Assembly: GCF_021502675.1 (NCBI RefSeq)
Contig: NZ_JAKFHA010000019.1
Coordinates: 38,310-102,309 of the forward strand
Reading direction: 5' to 3'
From: Yinghuangia soli
Lineage (GTDB): Bacteria > Actinomycetota > Actinomycetes > Streptomycetales > Streptomycetaceae
Length of the DNA: 64,000 nt
Every line of letters begins with the position of its first letter. Within the stretch, counting starts at the first letter, position 1. Made by a program: the position numbers and the translations under genes. This document shows, piece after piece, positions 1-8,789 of this stretch. The notes under the pieces were generated by a model, which worked only from the letters and a program-made list of their open reading frames with translations, was not told where the DNA came from and searched no databases.

Positions 1-1065
1 ATCAACGACTTCGACGAGACCCTGCCCGGCCCGTGGGAGTGGGACGTCAAACGCCTGTCGGCCAGCATGGTCATCGCGGCGCGGGCGAACGGCTTCGATA
101 CGGGCGAGCAGGCGAAGATCGTGCGGCGCACGGTGCGTTCGTACCGGACGTGGATGACGACCTTCGCGGGCATGCGGGACATGGACGTCTGGTACGCACG
201 GGCCGACGTCGACGAGCTGCTCGCGCTGGGCACCGGGACGAAGAAGCTCGCCAAGGAAGACCGGGAGCGGATCACGCAGGCCGCGGCCAAGGCCCGCGGG
301 CGCGACAGCCTGCAGGCGTTCGACCGGCTCACCGAGGTGGTCGACGGGCGGCGCCGGATCGCCGCGGATCTGCCCCTGGTGGCCCCGATCCGCGACCTCC
401 TCCCGGATGCCCAGGCGGGTGAACTCCATGGTCGCATCAGCGAGTTGATCGAAAGCTACAGCCGGACCCTGAATGCGGACCGGCGTGCGCTGCTCGGCCG
501 GTTCCGGGTGGCCGACATGGCCCGCAAGGTGGTCGGCGTGGGCAGTGTCGGCACCCGGTGCTGGATCGTGCTGCTGCTCGGCAAGGACGACGAGGATCCG
601 CTGTTCCTGCAGGCGAAGGAGGCCGACACGTCGGTGCTCGCGCCGTATTGCGGGGCGTCGGAGTACGCCGAGCAGGGCGAGCGCGTGGTGACCGGCCAGC
701 GTCTGATGCAGGCGGCGACCGACATCTTCCTGGGCTGGGAGCGCGCGAAGGGCATCGACGGGAAGCGGCGCGACTTCTACGTACGCCAGTTGCGCGACTG
801 GAAGGGCATCGCCCGGCCGGAGACGATGGACCCGCGCGAGCTGGGCCGCTTCGGCGAGATGTGCGGCGCGACGCTGGCCCGCGCGCATGGCCGCAGCGGC
901 GACCGCATCGCCATCGCGTCGTACCTGGGCACCAGCGACACCTTCGACCGCGCGCTGAGCGAGTTCGCCCAGGCGTACGCGGACCAGAACGAACGCGACT
1001 ACAAGGCCCTCAAGGCGGCCGTGAAGAGCGGCCGCGTGACCGCCGCGCCGACGTCGGACGGCTGA
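1..1065 (+). CDS. DUF2252 family protein, 5' end cut by window
   Basis: The open frame runs in from base 1 and stops at 1065, giving the last 354 residues. It begins INDFDETLPGPWEWDVKRL, a very characteristic DUF2252 block (ordered D/N and W-x-W-D-V-K-R residues), and continues through QAKEADTSVLAPY and GQRLMQAATDIFLGW. Family members are usually about 430-480 residues, so roughly the first hundred residues lie left of the window. DUF2252 proteins are distantly related to aminoglycoside-phosphotransferase-type kinases, but no substrate is established, so I assign no reaction. The true start cannot be seen. Family call is confident; function is unknown. Confidence 0.9.
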   Translation: MNDFDETLPGPWEWDVKRLSASMVIAARANGFDTGEQAKIVRRTVRSYRTWMTTFAGMRDMDVWYARADVDELLALGTGTKKLAKEDRERITQAAAKARGRDSLQAFDRLTEVVDGRRRIAADLPLVAPIRDLLPDAQAGELHGRISELIESYSRTLNADRRALLGRFRVADMARKVVGVGSVGTRCWIVLLLGKDDEDPLFLQAKEADTSVLAPYCGASEYAEQGERVVTGQRLMQAATDIFLGWERAKGIDGKRRDFYVRQLRDWKGIARPETMDPRELGRFGEMCGATLARAHGRSGDRIAIASYLGTSDTFDRALSEFAQAYADQNERDYKALKAAVKSGRVTAAPTSDG

Positions 1066-1410
1066 CACCGCGGCGCAGCACCGGGCGGGCCGGGCACCCG
1101 CGGCGGGTGGTCACGACTGCGGCAGCATTTATATCCAAAATCTAGCGACGGTCAAATAAACGCGCTAACGTTCGGCACGTCCAGCCAAGCACACGGGGCC
1201 CGGAACGCCGCGCATGGCCGCCGACGACGTCGACCTGCGCAGCGCGGTGCCACCCTGCCTCTCCCGCACTCCTGCTCTCCTCCTCCGGCATCCCCCGGAC
1301 CTGAGCTGAATCCATTAAGCCCCGCATAGCCGGGCCCGCGACGCCCTCCGGCGCGCCGAGCCCGCCGGCCCGGCCGGCCCCTGCTCCCCCGTCAGACAGG
1401 AGAACGGTTC
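1066..1410. other. Intergenic region before the PhoX-like gene
   Basis: A gap of 345 bases. The left part is GC-rich. An AT-rich patch at about 1125-1165 (TTTATATCCAAAATCTAG) is the best promoter candidate for the downstream gene. No RNA gene or conserved small frame is visible. Confidence 0.4.
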
Positions 1411-2844
1411 GTGGAACGAAGAAGCTTCCTTGCCCGCAGCGCCGCAGTCGCCGGAGGGTCCGTGATCGCCGCCGGACCGTTCCAAGGCCTGGTGGCGGCC
1501 CAGGCGGCGCCGGCCGGTTCGGCGCGGCCGTCGCGTCCGGGCTCGCTGCGCCCGGTGGCCGACGACCGCGACGGGCAGGTGCGGCTGCACCTGGCGCCCG
1601 GGTTCTCCTACCGCTCCTTCGCGGCGGTCGGCGACCCGATGGACGACGACCACGCCTCCCCCGCCCGGCCCGACGGCATGGCCGCATTCCGCGGCTGGGG
1701 CGGCACCACCGTCTTGGTCCGCAACCACGAAGTACCGGGAACACCAGGTGCGTTCGGCGATCTTTCGCGCGCGTACGACGCGGCCGGGGGCGGCGGCACG
1801 ACCACCCTCACCGTCGACCGGAACGGCCGCCTGGTCGACTCGCGGGTCAGCCTGAACGGCACCATCATGAACTGCTCCGGCGGTCCGATGCCCTGGGGTG
1901 CCTGGGTCACCGCGGAGGAGTCGGTCGACGGGCCCGACGTGAAGAGCCCCGTCCCCGGTGCCGACAACAAACTGCTGAAGCAGAAGCACGGCTACCTGTT
2001 CGAAGTGCCGGTCCGCGGCCGCGGCACGATGGCGCCCATTCGCTCCGCGGGCCGGTTCCAGCATGAGTCCGCGGCCTTCGACCCCGTCTCCGGCGCGCTG
2101 TACCTGACCGAGGACGACCCGCTGTTCGCCTCCGGGTTCTACCGGTACCTGCCTCCGGTCCACCCCATGCGGGCCGGACGCATCCTCGACGGCGGCCGAC
2201 TGCAGATGCTCGCGGTGGCCGGCACGCCACGCGCGCAACTCCATCTCGGGCAGCCGAAGGGCGCGGCGTACCAGGTCACTTGGGTCGACATCGACGATCC
2301 TGACCCGACCTTCGCCCCGGGGGCCACCTGGTTCGACGCCGCACCCACCGTCAGCCGCGAAGGGCAGGCCAAGGGAGCCGCGGTCTTCTCCCGCCTGGAA
2401 GGCTCGGTGTACGACCAGGGCAGCATCTACTTCGTGTCCACTCAGGGCGGTGACGCGGCGCCCGGCGACGAGTTCCCGCCCGGCCCGGGCGGCCTGACCG
2501 CGTTCGGTGCCGGGCGGGGCCAGGTCTGGGCGTACGACATCCGCCGCGAACGGCTCCGCCTCGTCTACCAGTCACCGCACTCCTCGGTTCTCGACATGCC
2601 CGACAACATCGCGGTCACCCCGCACGGGACGCTGATCCTCTGCGAGGACGGCGAGAACGAGAACTACCTGCGCGGCCTCACCGCGCGCGGCGACCTCGTG
2701 GACATCGCCCGGCTCGCCCCCGTCGAACTGGACCCGGACGCCGAGTTCGCCGGTGCGACGTTCGATCCGGACGGCCGCACCCTGTACGTCAACATCCAGT
2801 CCAAGGCCGGCTGCACCATAGCCATCCGAGGCCCCTGGATCTGA
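1411..2844 (+). CDS. Tat-exported PhoX/DUF839 family phosphatase-like protein
   Basis: 477 residues. The N-terminus reads MERRSFLARSAAVAGGSV, a twin-arginine signal (RRSFLAR) with an alanine-rich core and likely cleavage near residues 30-35, so export as a folded protein is expected. The body matches the DUF839/PhoX beta-propeller family: GWGGTTVLVRNHEVPG near residue 95, TPWGAWVTAEE-like NCSGGPMPWGAWVTAEE near 153-169, and DNIAVTPHGTLILCEDG near 395. PhoX enzymes are calcium/iron alkaline phosphatases, but many actinobacterial DUF839 proteins are untested, so phosphatase activity is inferred. The GTG start follows AGGAG by nine bases. The gene is monocistronic and converges on the PaaX-type gene. 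Confidence 0.85.
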   Translation: MERRSFLARSAAVAGGSVIAAGPFQGLVAAQAAPAGSARPSRPGSLRPVADDRDGQVRLHLAPGFSYRSFAAVGDPMDDDHASPARPDGMAAFRGWGGTTVLVRNHEVPGTPGAFGDLSRAYDAAGGGGTTTLTVDRNGRLVDSRVSLNGTIMNCSGGPMPWGAWVTAEESVDGPDVKSPVPGADNKLLKQKHGYLFEVPVRGRGTMAPIRSAGRFQHESAAFDPVSGALYLTEDDPLFASGFYRYLPPVHPMRAGRILDGGRLQMLAVAGTPRAQLHLGQPKGAAYQVTWVDIDDPDPTFAPGATWFDAAPTVSREGQAKGAAVFSRLEGSVYDQGSIYFVSTQGGDAAPGDEFPPGPGGLTAFGAGRGQVWAYDIRRERLRLVYQSPHSSVLDMPDNIAVTPHGTLILCEDGENENYLRGLTARGDLVDIARLAPVELDPDAEFAGATFDPDGRTLYVNIQSKAGCTIAIRGPWI

Positions 2845-2855
2845 TCCGGCCCGAC

Positions 2856-2903
2856 GGACGCGCCCGCGGTCGCCGACCTCGTTCGGCAACTGCGGGCGCG
2901 TCC
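2856..2903. terminator. Bidirectional hairpin terminator
   Basis: Perfect 12-bp inverted repeat, GGACGCGCCCGC at 2856-2867 with its complement at 2892-2903. A further inner pairing (GCCGA/TCGGC) shortens the loop. It lies between convergent stops at 2844 (+) and 2971 (-). There is no T-tract, as is common in actinobacteria. Confidence 0.6.
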
Positions 2904-2970
2904 CACGTACTTGGCAGGTCGACGGACTGCGGGCAGCCGGACCGCGCTGGATCGCCCGGGCGGGCGGAGC

Positions 2971-3804
2971 TCAGTGGTCGGCGTCGGAGAGCCCGGTGAT
3001 GCGCGCGACGTGGCGGCGGCTCGGTTCGGCGAGGATGCCGTGCTGGTCGAGGAAGACGCGCCGGGCCTCGACGGCGTTCCAGTCCTGCGGGAGCAGTTCG
3101 GCCGGCAGCCCGGGGTCGAGGTACGGGAGCCTGCGCCATTCGGTGAGCATCGGCACGTACGCCCGGAAAGCATCCTCGGGAGCGAGCCGCTTCGCCGCGC
3201 GGAAGTCGCGGAGACGCGGCTCGTAGGTGGCGGTGAATGCGGCGTACTGCTTCTCGATGGCCGCGAAGTCCCACCACTCGCTGACCGCCCGCCCGAGGTC
3301 GGAGTACGCCTCGTAGTCGGCGGAGAACAGGTGCACGTAGCTGCTGAGCCCGACGCGGCCGAGCGTGGCGCGCGCATCGTCCAGGAGGCGTCCGGGTGCG
3401 ATCCACACGCCGGGCGACACGTTGCCGAAGCCGAGCCACGTGAGGCGGGCCCGCAGCTGGTGGCGGTGCGCGCGCTCGGACTCCGGGACCGAGAAGACCG
3501 CCACGACCCAGCCGTCCTCCAGCCGGGCGGGCTCCAGATGGCCGAAGATGCGCCGGTCGCCCTCGTCGAAGATCGGCCCCATCGACGGGCTGAGCCGGTA
3601 GCCCATGCCGGCCTGCCGCTCCTGCACGAGGGTGCCGCGCTTCTTCAGCCTGGAGATGGCCGAGCGCACGGCGGGCGCGTCGACGTCCGACTCGGCCATC
3701 AACTTGATCAGGTCGGCGATGGAGACCCAGCCGCCGAGACGGCGGATGAACGCGCCGTAGATGGTGTTGATGAGCGAGCTCGGGCGGATCGCCGTGTCTG
3801 CCAT
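2971..3804 (-). CDS. PaaX-family transcriptional regulator
   Basis: 277 residues, the usual length for PaaX. The N-terminal winged-helix part reads SSLINTIYGAFIRRLGGWVS, then VRSAISRLKKRGTLVQE with the recognition-helix pattern of PaaX. The central PaaX domain follows (WVVAVFSVPES near residue 95; LTWLGFGNVSPGVWIAP near 120), then the C-terminal PaaX domain. Family members repress aromatic acyl-CoA catabolism and usually respond to an aryl-CoA ligand. It lies downstream of, and on the same strand as, the aryl-CoA hydroxylase and ligase genes, which makes it their likely regulator, with an aryl-CoA inferred as effector. ATG start preceded by AGGGAAGG. Confidence 0.88.
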   Translation of the reverse strand: MADTAIRPSSLINTIYGAFIRRLGGWVSIADLIKLMAESDVDAPAVRSAISRLKKRGTLVQERQAGMGYRLSPSMGPIFDEGDRRIFGHLEPARLEDGWVVAVFSVPESERAHRHQLRARLTWLGFGNVSPGVWIAPGRLLDDARATLGRVGLSSYVHLFSADYEAYSDLGRAVSEWWDFAAIEKQYAAFTATYEPRLRDFRAAKRLAPEDAFRAYVPMLTEWRRLPYLDPGLPAELLPQDWNAVEARRVFLDQHGILAEPSRRHVARITGLSDADH

Positions 3805-3873
3805 GATCGCCTTCCCTCGGGTACGGTCGCGATCCTACAAACGGCGGACTCGGTCATCCCGCCCGGCGTGCCG

Positions 3874-3936
3874 TCACGCCTCGGCAAGAGCCCCGCAGGG
3901 TCCGGAGCCGTGGGCGGTGAAGATGACAAGGCGCAT
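3874..3936 (-). other. Possible 20-residue peptide or gene remnant
   Basis: ATG at 3936 is preceded by AAGGAACCCCC, a fair ribosome site, and the frame closes after 20 codons (MRLVIFTAHGSGPCGALAEA). It resembles the first strand of an ordinary cytoplasmic enzyme, so it may be what is left of a deleted catabolic gene. It could also be a leader peptide before the PaaX gene, 69 bases downstream. Neither is proven. Confidence 0.2.
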
Positions 3937-3984
3937 GGGGGTTCCTTGATCGTGGCGGGGCGCTGGGCCGATGTCTGCGGAAGT

Positions 3985-4023
3985 GGAGGTCGGCAGCCGA
4001 CTCGGTGGCGGCCGCCGACCTCC
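3985..4023. terminator. Hairpin downstream of monooxygenase gene
   Basis: Perfect 10-bp arms GGAGGTCGGC (3985-3994) and GCCGACCTCC (4014-4023) with a 19-base loop, about 160 bases beyond the stop of the bifunctional monooxygenase read on the minus strand. Candidate terminator without a U-tract. Confidence 0.4.
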
Positions 4024-4179
4024 GGCCGGGGCCCGGGGCGCGACATTCTCCGGCCCCGGCGGGGGTGCGGTGCCCCCGAGTCCACAGCCCGGCGGGCCCG
4101 CGCCCAGCCCGCCCGTCGGGATGCCTGTCGACTCGGTGGCACCGGTCTGGGGGCGGCCTCCTGGTGGCCGCCGCGATTC

Positions 4180-6603
4180 CTAGCCCCGGCCGGTGACGAC
4201 GCGGAGCCGCGGTGCCGCGGTCGGACGCCAGCGCTGCCGCATCGCCTCGGCGGGTCGCCGCAGCAGGTGCAGGCGCGGGGCGACGCGGTCGCTGCGCGCC
4301 CCCGGCGGCTTGCCGCTGCCGGCCTGCCAGGGGGCCGGCCATGCCGCCCCCGGGCCGCGGTAGTCCTGTGCGGCCGCAGCGTGCAGGGTCCACGCGGGGT
4401 CGTGCAGGTGAGCGCGTCCGACGGCGCACAGGTCGGCGCGTCCGGCCAGCAGGATCGAGTTGACGTCGTCGTACGTCGAGATGCCGCCGACCGCGATCAC
4501 CGGGGCTCCTGTCGCGTTGCGGATCAGGTCGGCGAACGGCGTCTGGTAGCTGCGGCCGTACGCCGGCTTCTCGTGGGCGACCACTTCCCCGGTGGAGACG
4601 TCGATGGCGTCGGCGCCTGCCGCGACGAGCGCACGGGCGATCGCCACGGCATCGTCGCCGCTGGTACCGCCGTCCGCCCAGTCGCACGCCGAGATCCGTA
4701 CGACGAGCGCCTTCGTGCGCGGCCACACGGCGCGGACCGCGGCCAGGACTTCGAGCGGGAAGCGCAGGCGGCCGGCGAGGTCGCCGCCGTAGTCGTCGGT
4801 GCGCCTGTTGGTCAGCGGGGAGAGGAACGAGGAGATCAAGTGACCGTGGCCGTAGTGGAGTTCGATAATGTCGAAACCGGCCCGGTCGGCGCGCTCGGCG
4901 GCCTGGGCGAACTGGCCGGCGACGGTGGCGAGGTCGTCGCGGGTGGCTTCGCACGGCTCGGGGCTCTCGTCGTCCCACCTGATCGCCGATGCCGACATGA
5001 CGGGCCATCGGTTCGCCTCGGGCAGCGGGCGCGACCGGCCGTCCGGTCCGGGGTCGGTGCGGGCGGCCCGGCGCCCCGCATGGGTGAGCTGGATCCCGAG
5101 CGCGGCCGGGGCGACCTCGCGGACGGTGCTCGTGATGGCCCGCCAGGCGGACTCCTGCCGGTCGTCGTACATGCCGGGGCTGCCGAGACCGGGCCGACCG
5201 TCCGGGCCGACCGCGGTCATCCCGGCGAACACGACGCCGGCGCCGCCGAGCGCAAGCGCCGTAAGGTGTGCCTGCTCGAAGGCGCCCGGCACACCCTGCA
5301 CGGCGGTGCCGGTGGTCATCGGCGGGACGACGACGCGATTGCGGAGGTCGACCGGGCCGAGCCGGTACGGGCGGAACATCGGTGGCACCTCGCCGCGGTC
5401 GCCTCGTACCGCGACCGCTCCCGCGGCCGTCCCCGCGCCCGCGTCGCTCTCGGCGAACCAGTCGTCGGTGATTCCGGCGAAGGCGGCGTCCCGCGAGCGG
5501 AGGTTCTCGTAGGTGACGCGGCGGCTTCGGGTGAGCAGGTTGAAGGCGAACTGCTCGGGGGCCTGGCCCGTATAGCGTTCGATGTACTCGAACCACTCGA
5601 GGCTGGCCTGCGCGGCGCGTTGGGTGGACTCCACGACGGGACGCCGCTCCGCTTCGTAGGCGGCCAGCGCCTCGTGGACCCCGGAGTTCTCGTGCAGGCA
5701 GGCGGCCAGCGCGAGGGCGTCCTCCATGGCGAGCTTGGTGCCCGACCCGATGGAGAAGTGCGCGGTGTGCGCCGCGTCGCCGAGCAGCACGATGTTGCCG
5801 TACCGCCAGGTCTTGTTGCGGACGGTCGTGAAGCGGATCCAGCGGGAGTTGTTCGCGAATAGGCGGTGTCCGTCGAGGTGTTCGGCGAGCAGTTCTTCGC
5901 ATCGCCGGACGCTCGCCTCGTCGCTCGCGCCGCGCGGCAGGTCGCGGGCCGCTGCGTCCGCGAAACCCGCGGCACGCCAACTGGTCTCCGGCATCTCGAC
6001 GATCACGGTGCTGCGGGTGGCGTCGAACGGGTAGGCGTGCACCTGGAGCGCACCGAAGTCGTGGGTGTCGACGACGAAGGTGAAGGCCTCCAGGACCTTG
6101 TCCGTGGCGAGCCACATGTAGCGGCAGTGGCGCTCGTCGAGGTCGGCGGCGAAATGCTCGGCAAACTGCTCGCGCACCGCCGAGCGCACCCCGTCCGCCG
6201 CCACCACCAGGTCGTACTCGGCGGCCAGTTCGCGGACATCTGGCGCCTCGGTGCGGTAGCGCACGTCCACGTCCAGTTCGGCGCAGCGGCCCTGGAGGAT
6301 CTGCAGGAGGCGCTTGCGGCCGAGGGCGGCGAAGCCGTGCCCGCCGGAGGTGAGGGTGCGGCCGCCGTAGCGGACGTCGATGTCGGTCCAGCGCGCGAAC
6401 TCGGCGGACATCGCGGCGTAGACCACGGGATCGGCCTGGGCGATGCCGTCGAGCGTCTCGTCGGAGAAGACCACGCCGAAGCCGAAGGTGTCGTCCGGGG
6501 CGTTGCGCTCCCACACCGTGATGTCCCACGAGGGCGACAACTGCTTGACGAGCGCGGCGAGATACAGCCCTCCGGGCCCTCCTCCGATCACAGCGATGCG
6601 CAC
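4180..6603 (-). CDS. Bifunctional aryl-CoA monooxygenase/old-yellow-enzyme (anthraniloyl-CoA monooxygenase or salicylyl-CoA 5-hydroxylase type)
   Basis: 807 residues, two fused flavoenzymes. Residues 1 to about 370 are a class A FAD monooxygenase: dinucleotide site GGGPGG at 7-12, and the FAD/ribityl motif GDAAHTAHFSIGSG near 275-290. From about residue 405 an old-yellow-enzyme domain begins (FRPYRLGPVDLRNRVVVPPM), with HYGHGHLISSFLSPLTNRR, then YGG, and the FMN phosphate region IAVGGI. This fusion is known from 2-aminobenzoyl-CoA monooxygenase/reductase, which hydroxylates and partly reduces the ring, and from annotated salicylyl-CoA 5-hydroxylases. The adjacent CoA ligase supports an aryl-CoA substrate; which one is inferred. 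I chose GTG at 6603 because AGGAGG lies 5 bases upstream. An ATG at 6651 is in frame but lacks such a site. Confidence 0.85.
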   Translation of the reverse strand: MRIAVIGGGPGGLYLAALVKQLSPSWDITVWERNAPDDTFGFGVVFSDETLDGIAQADPVVYAAMSAEFARWTDIDVRYGGRTLTSGGHGFAALGRKRLLQILQGRCAELDVDVRYRTEAPDVRELAAEYDLVVAADGVRSAVREQFAEHFAADLDERHCRYMWLATDKVLEAFTFVVDTHDFGALQVHAYPFDATRSTVIVEMPETSWRAAGFADAAARDLPRGASDEASVRRCEELLAEHLDGHRLFANNSRWIRFTTVRNKTWRYGNIVLLGDAAHTAHFSIGSGTKLAMEDALALAACLHENSGVHEALAAYEAERRPVVESTQRAAQASLEWFEYIERYTGQAPEQFAFNLLTRSRRVTYENLRSRDAAFAGITDDWFAESDAGAGTAAGAVAVRGDRGEVPPMFRPYRLGPVDLRNRVVVPPMTTGTAVQGVPGAFEQAHLTALALGGAGVVFAGMTAVGPDGRPGLGSPGMYDDRQESAWRAITSTVREVAPAALGIQLTHAGRRAARTDPGPDGRSRPLPEANRWPVMSASAIRWDDESPEPCEATRDDLATVAGQFAQAAERADRAGFDIIELHYGHGHLISSFLSPLTNRRTDDYGGDLAGRLRFPLEVLAAVRAVWPRTKALVVRISACDWADGGTSGDDAVAIARALVAAGADAIDVSTGEVVAHEKPAYGRSYQTPFADLIRNATGAPVIAVGGISTYDDVNSILLAGRADLCAVGRAHLHDPAWTLHAAAAQDYRGPGAAWPAPWQAGSGKPPGARSDRVAPRLHLLRRPAEAMRQRWRPTAAPRLRVVTGRG

Positions 6604-6645
6604 TGAATCCTCCTGATGGTCCTGGCTCCACCAGGAGTCTATGTT

Positions 6646-6667
6646 GTTCATTTTGCGACCGTCAATG
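6646..6667 (-). promoter_or_regulatory. Candidate operator upstream of monooxygenase gene
   Basis: On the minus strand this reads CATTGACGGTCGCAAAATGA, 42 bases before the GTG start. A near-identical element (CATTGAC-GG-CG-CA-AAT) sits 46 bases before the ligase start. Shared sequence and shared distance suggest binding by one regulator, most simply the PaaX-type protein; this is inference. Confidence 0.45.
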
Positions 6668-6747
6668 TCACGCGATATGCCATGCGGGCGATCGCCGCTG
6701 CAGGCGCTCCGGCTGCGTGCGCCCGGTCATCCGGCGGGCTGCTCCGG

Positions 6748-8373
6748 TCAGCGCGCGCTGTCGCCGCGCGCCCAGGAGCGGAGTTCCGCGCGCAGCAGCT
6801 TGCCGTTGCCGGTGCGCGGCAACGCGTCGACGAAGTCGACGGCGCGGGGGTACTTGTAGGGCGCGATCGTAGCCTTCACGAACTCCTGGAGGGACTTGGC
6901 GGTCGCCTCCCCGGGCTCCACCCCGGCGCGGAGCACGACGAAGGCCTTCACGATCATCCCGCGGGCCGTGTCGGGGGCACCTGCGACGCCGCACTCCATG
7001 ACGTCGGGGTGTGCGAGGAGGGCCAGTTCGACCTCGGGGCCGGCGATGTTGTAGCCGGACGAGACGATCATGTCGTCGCTCCGCGCCTGGTACCAGAAGT
7101 AGCCCTCGGCGTCCCGAATGTAGGTGTCACCTGTCAGGTTCCAGCCGTCTTGCACGTACTTCGACTGGCGTGGATCGTCCAGGTAGCGACACCCGGTCGG
7201 TCCCTTGACGGCCAGCAGCCCCGACTCCCCGTCGGGCGCGGAAGTGCCCTCTGCGGTCAGGACGTCGGCCTGGTAGCCAGGGACGGCGCGTCCGGTCGAG
7301 CCGGGGCGGATGTCGTCGTCGGCGGCGGAAATGAAGACGTGCAGCATCTCGGTGGCGCCGATGCCGTCGATGAGGCGGATGCCGGTGGCGTCGTAAAAGC
7401 CGTGCCACACGTCGGCCGGCAGCGCCTCCCCCGCCGAGACGCACCTGCGCAGCGAGGTCATGTCGGCGGCGAGCCCCGCACCGAGGATCGCGCGGTACGC
7501 GGTCGGCGCCGTGATCAGGATGGTGACACCGAAATCACGTACTACTTGCGCGAGTTGCGGGGGCGAGGCCTTCTCCAGCAGGAGGGTCGCCGCGCCTGCC
7601 CGCAGCGGGAAGACGACCAGCCCGCCCAGCCCGAACGTGAAGCCGAGCGGAGGAGTTCCGGTGAAGAGGTCGCCGGGTTCCGGCTTGAGCACGTGGCGGG
7701 AGAAGGTGTCGGCGTTCGCGAGCACGTCGCGGTGGAAGTGCAGCGTCGCCTTGGGCCGACCGGTGGTCCCGGAGGTGAAGGCGATCAGCGCGACGTCGTC
7801 CGCGGCGGTGTCCACCGCGGCGAACTCCCCGCTCTTGGCCTCGCAGCGGGCGATCAGGTCGTCCGGAGTGTCGCCGCCGTACGGCACGGTCGGCAGGTCG
7901 GGCACACCGGAGGCCGGCTCGGCCAGGAACCGGTGGTCGCACAAGGCCAGGGTCGGCGTGCTGATCCCGCACAGCGTCTCCAGCTCGTGTGCCCGCAGCA
8001 GCGGCATGGTGGTCACCACCACGCCGCCCGCCCGCAGCACCCCGAACCAACAGGCCACCAGCCAGGGGTTGTTGGGTCCGCGCAGGAGCACCCGGTTGCC
8101 GGGCACCAGGCCGAGGTCCTCGACGAGGACCTGGGCCACCTGCCGGGCGCGGCGCAGCAGGTCGGCGTAGGTCCACGTCTCGTCGGCGGTGACCAGGCAG
8201 CGCCGGTCCGGGCCGAACTCCTCGATCACGTCGTCGAGCAGGACGGTCGCGCAGTTGAGCCGGGCCGGATAGGCCAACTCGGGGAGGTCGAACAGCAGCT
8301 CGGGCCACTGCTCGGAAGGCGGAAGTCGATCACGGCAGAACGTGTCGATGTGGGCAGAGGGAGACAGCTCCAT
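6748..8373 (-). CDS. 2-aminobenzoate/benzoate-type CoA ligase (AMP-forming)
   Basis: 541 residues from ATG 8373. ANL-superfamily motifs: the P-loop IAFTSGTTGRPKATLHFHRD near residue 195-215, FTGTPPLGFTFGLGGL, the A5 region IDGIGATEML, the A7 hinge YLDDPRQSKYVQDGW...TGD, and the C-terminal lysine in PRTGNGKLLRAEL. The FTFGLGGLVVFPLRAGAATLLLE stretch (read in two halves) is typical of benzoate- and 2-aminobenzoate-CoA ligases. The reaction is aryl acid + ATP + CoA to aryl-CoA. The product would feed the fused monooxygenase encoded 144 bases downstream on the same strand. An upstream in-frame ATG at 8490 would read through the operator, so I prefer 8373 despite a modest ribosome site (GACGAGG). 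Confidence 0.85.
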   Translation of the reverse strand: MELSPSAHIDTFCRDRLPPSEQWPELLFDLPELAYPARLNCATVLLDDVIEEFGPDRRCLVTADETWTYADLLRRARQVAQVLVEDLGLVPGNRVLLRGPNNPWLVACWFGVLRAGGVVVTTMPLLRAHELETLCGISTPTLALCDHRFLAEPASGVPDLPTVPYGGDTPDDLIARCEAKSGEFAAVDTAADDVALIAFTSGTTGRPKATLHFHRDVLANADTFSRHVLKPEPGDLFTGTPPLGFTFGLGGLVVFPLRAGAATLLLEKASPPQLAQVVRDFGVTILITAPTAYRAILGAGLAADMTSLRRCVSAGEALPADVWHGFYDATGIRLIDGIGATEMLHVFISAADDDIRPGSTGRAVPGYQADVLTAEGTSAPDGESGLLAVKGPTGCRYLDDPRQSKYVQDGWNLTGDTYIRDAEGYFWYQARSDDMIVSSGYNIAGPEVELALLAHPDVMECGVAGAPDTARGMIVKAFVVLRAGVEPGEATAKSLQEFVKATIAPYKYPRAVDFVDALPRTGNGKLLRAELRSWARGDSAR

Positions 8374-8789
8374 GAGCGGCACCTCGTCCTGGTGGCAGCG
8401 GAGTCGTGCGACAAGTATGCATTGATTATGACGCCAGTCAATGGAGCGCAATATCGCTGTTGGACATACAGCTTGCGCCCGCACCCCCAAGGGGACGCTT
8501 CCGCTCCATTGGCTTCGACCCTTGAATTCAATTGACCGAAGACAATGGCGTGTCCGCGGGTCGAGCTATCCACTGCCGTGGATTTTTTATGTCACCTCAT
8601 TGACGACGGCTAGGAACACGCAATAATCTCCTGCCATCGGGGCGTTGATTCGACAGACCGCACCGCATCGGCGGCCGAAGTCCGTGCCGCATCCACCGCA
8701 CATATGCCGTCCGGCATTTGCCTCCCGCACACCGCCAAATTGTGTGCCCGCGTACCGAGCGTTTCTCCGATCCCGTTGCGAGGTCAATA
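8374..8789. other. Divergent promoter region, ligase versus ABC importer
   Basis: 416 bases without a gene, noticeably AT-richer at 8410-8620. It holds the CATTGA/TCAATG palindrome at 8420-8443, a related ATTGAC...CAATG element at 8530-8548, and presumably the start sites of both operons. It also includes TTGAATTCAATTGAC near 8522. Confidence 0.6.
8420..8443. promoter_or_regulatory. Palindromic operator candidate, ligase promoter
   Basis: Arms CATTGA (8420-8425) and TCAATG (8438-8443) separated by 12 bases. Read on the minus strand it aligns with the element before the monooxygenase gene (CATTGAC-GG-CG-CA-AAT). A looser relative lies at 8530-8548, nearer the importer. Likely one regulator covers the catabolic genes and possibly the importer. 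Confidence 0.5.

Larger units (their letters stand above)
3805..4179. other. Gap between PaaX gene and bifunctional monooxygenase
   Basis: 375 bases with no convincing gene. It holds a 20-codon minus-strand frame at 3936-3874 and a hairpin at 3985-4023, described separately. The rest is GC-rich with a repeated GACTCGGTGGC (near 4000 and 4129). Confidence 0.5.

Noticed and set aside
2911..5862. A 983-codon open frame on the plus strand
   Set aside because: It lies antisense to the PaaX and monooxygenase genes, has biased Gly/Arg/Val composition and no recognisable domain. High-GC DNA routinely yields such shadows.
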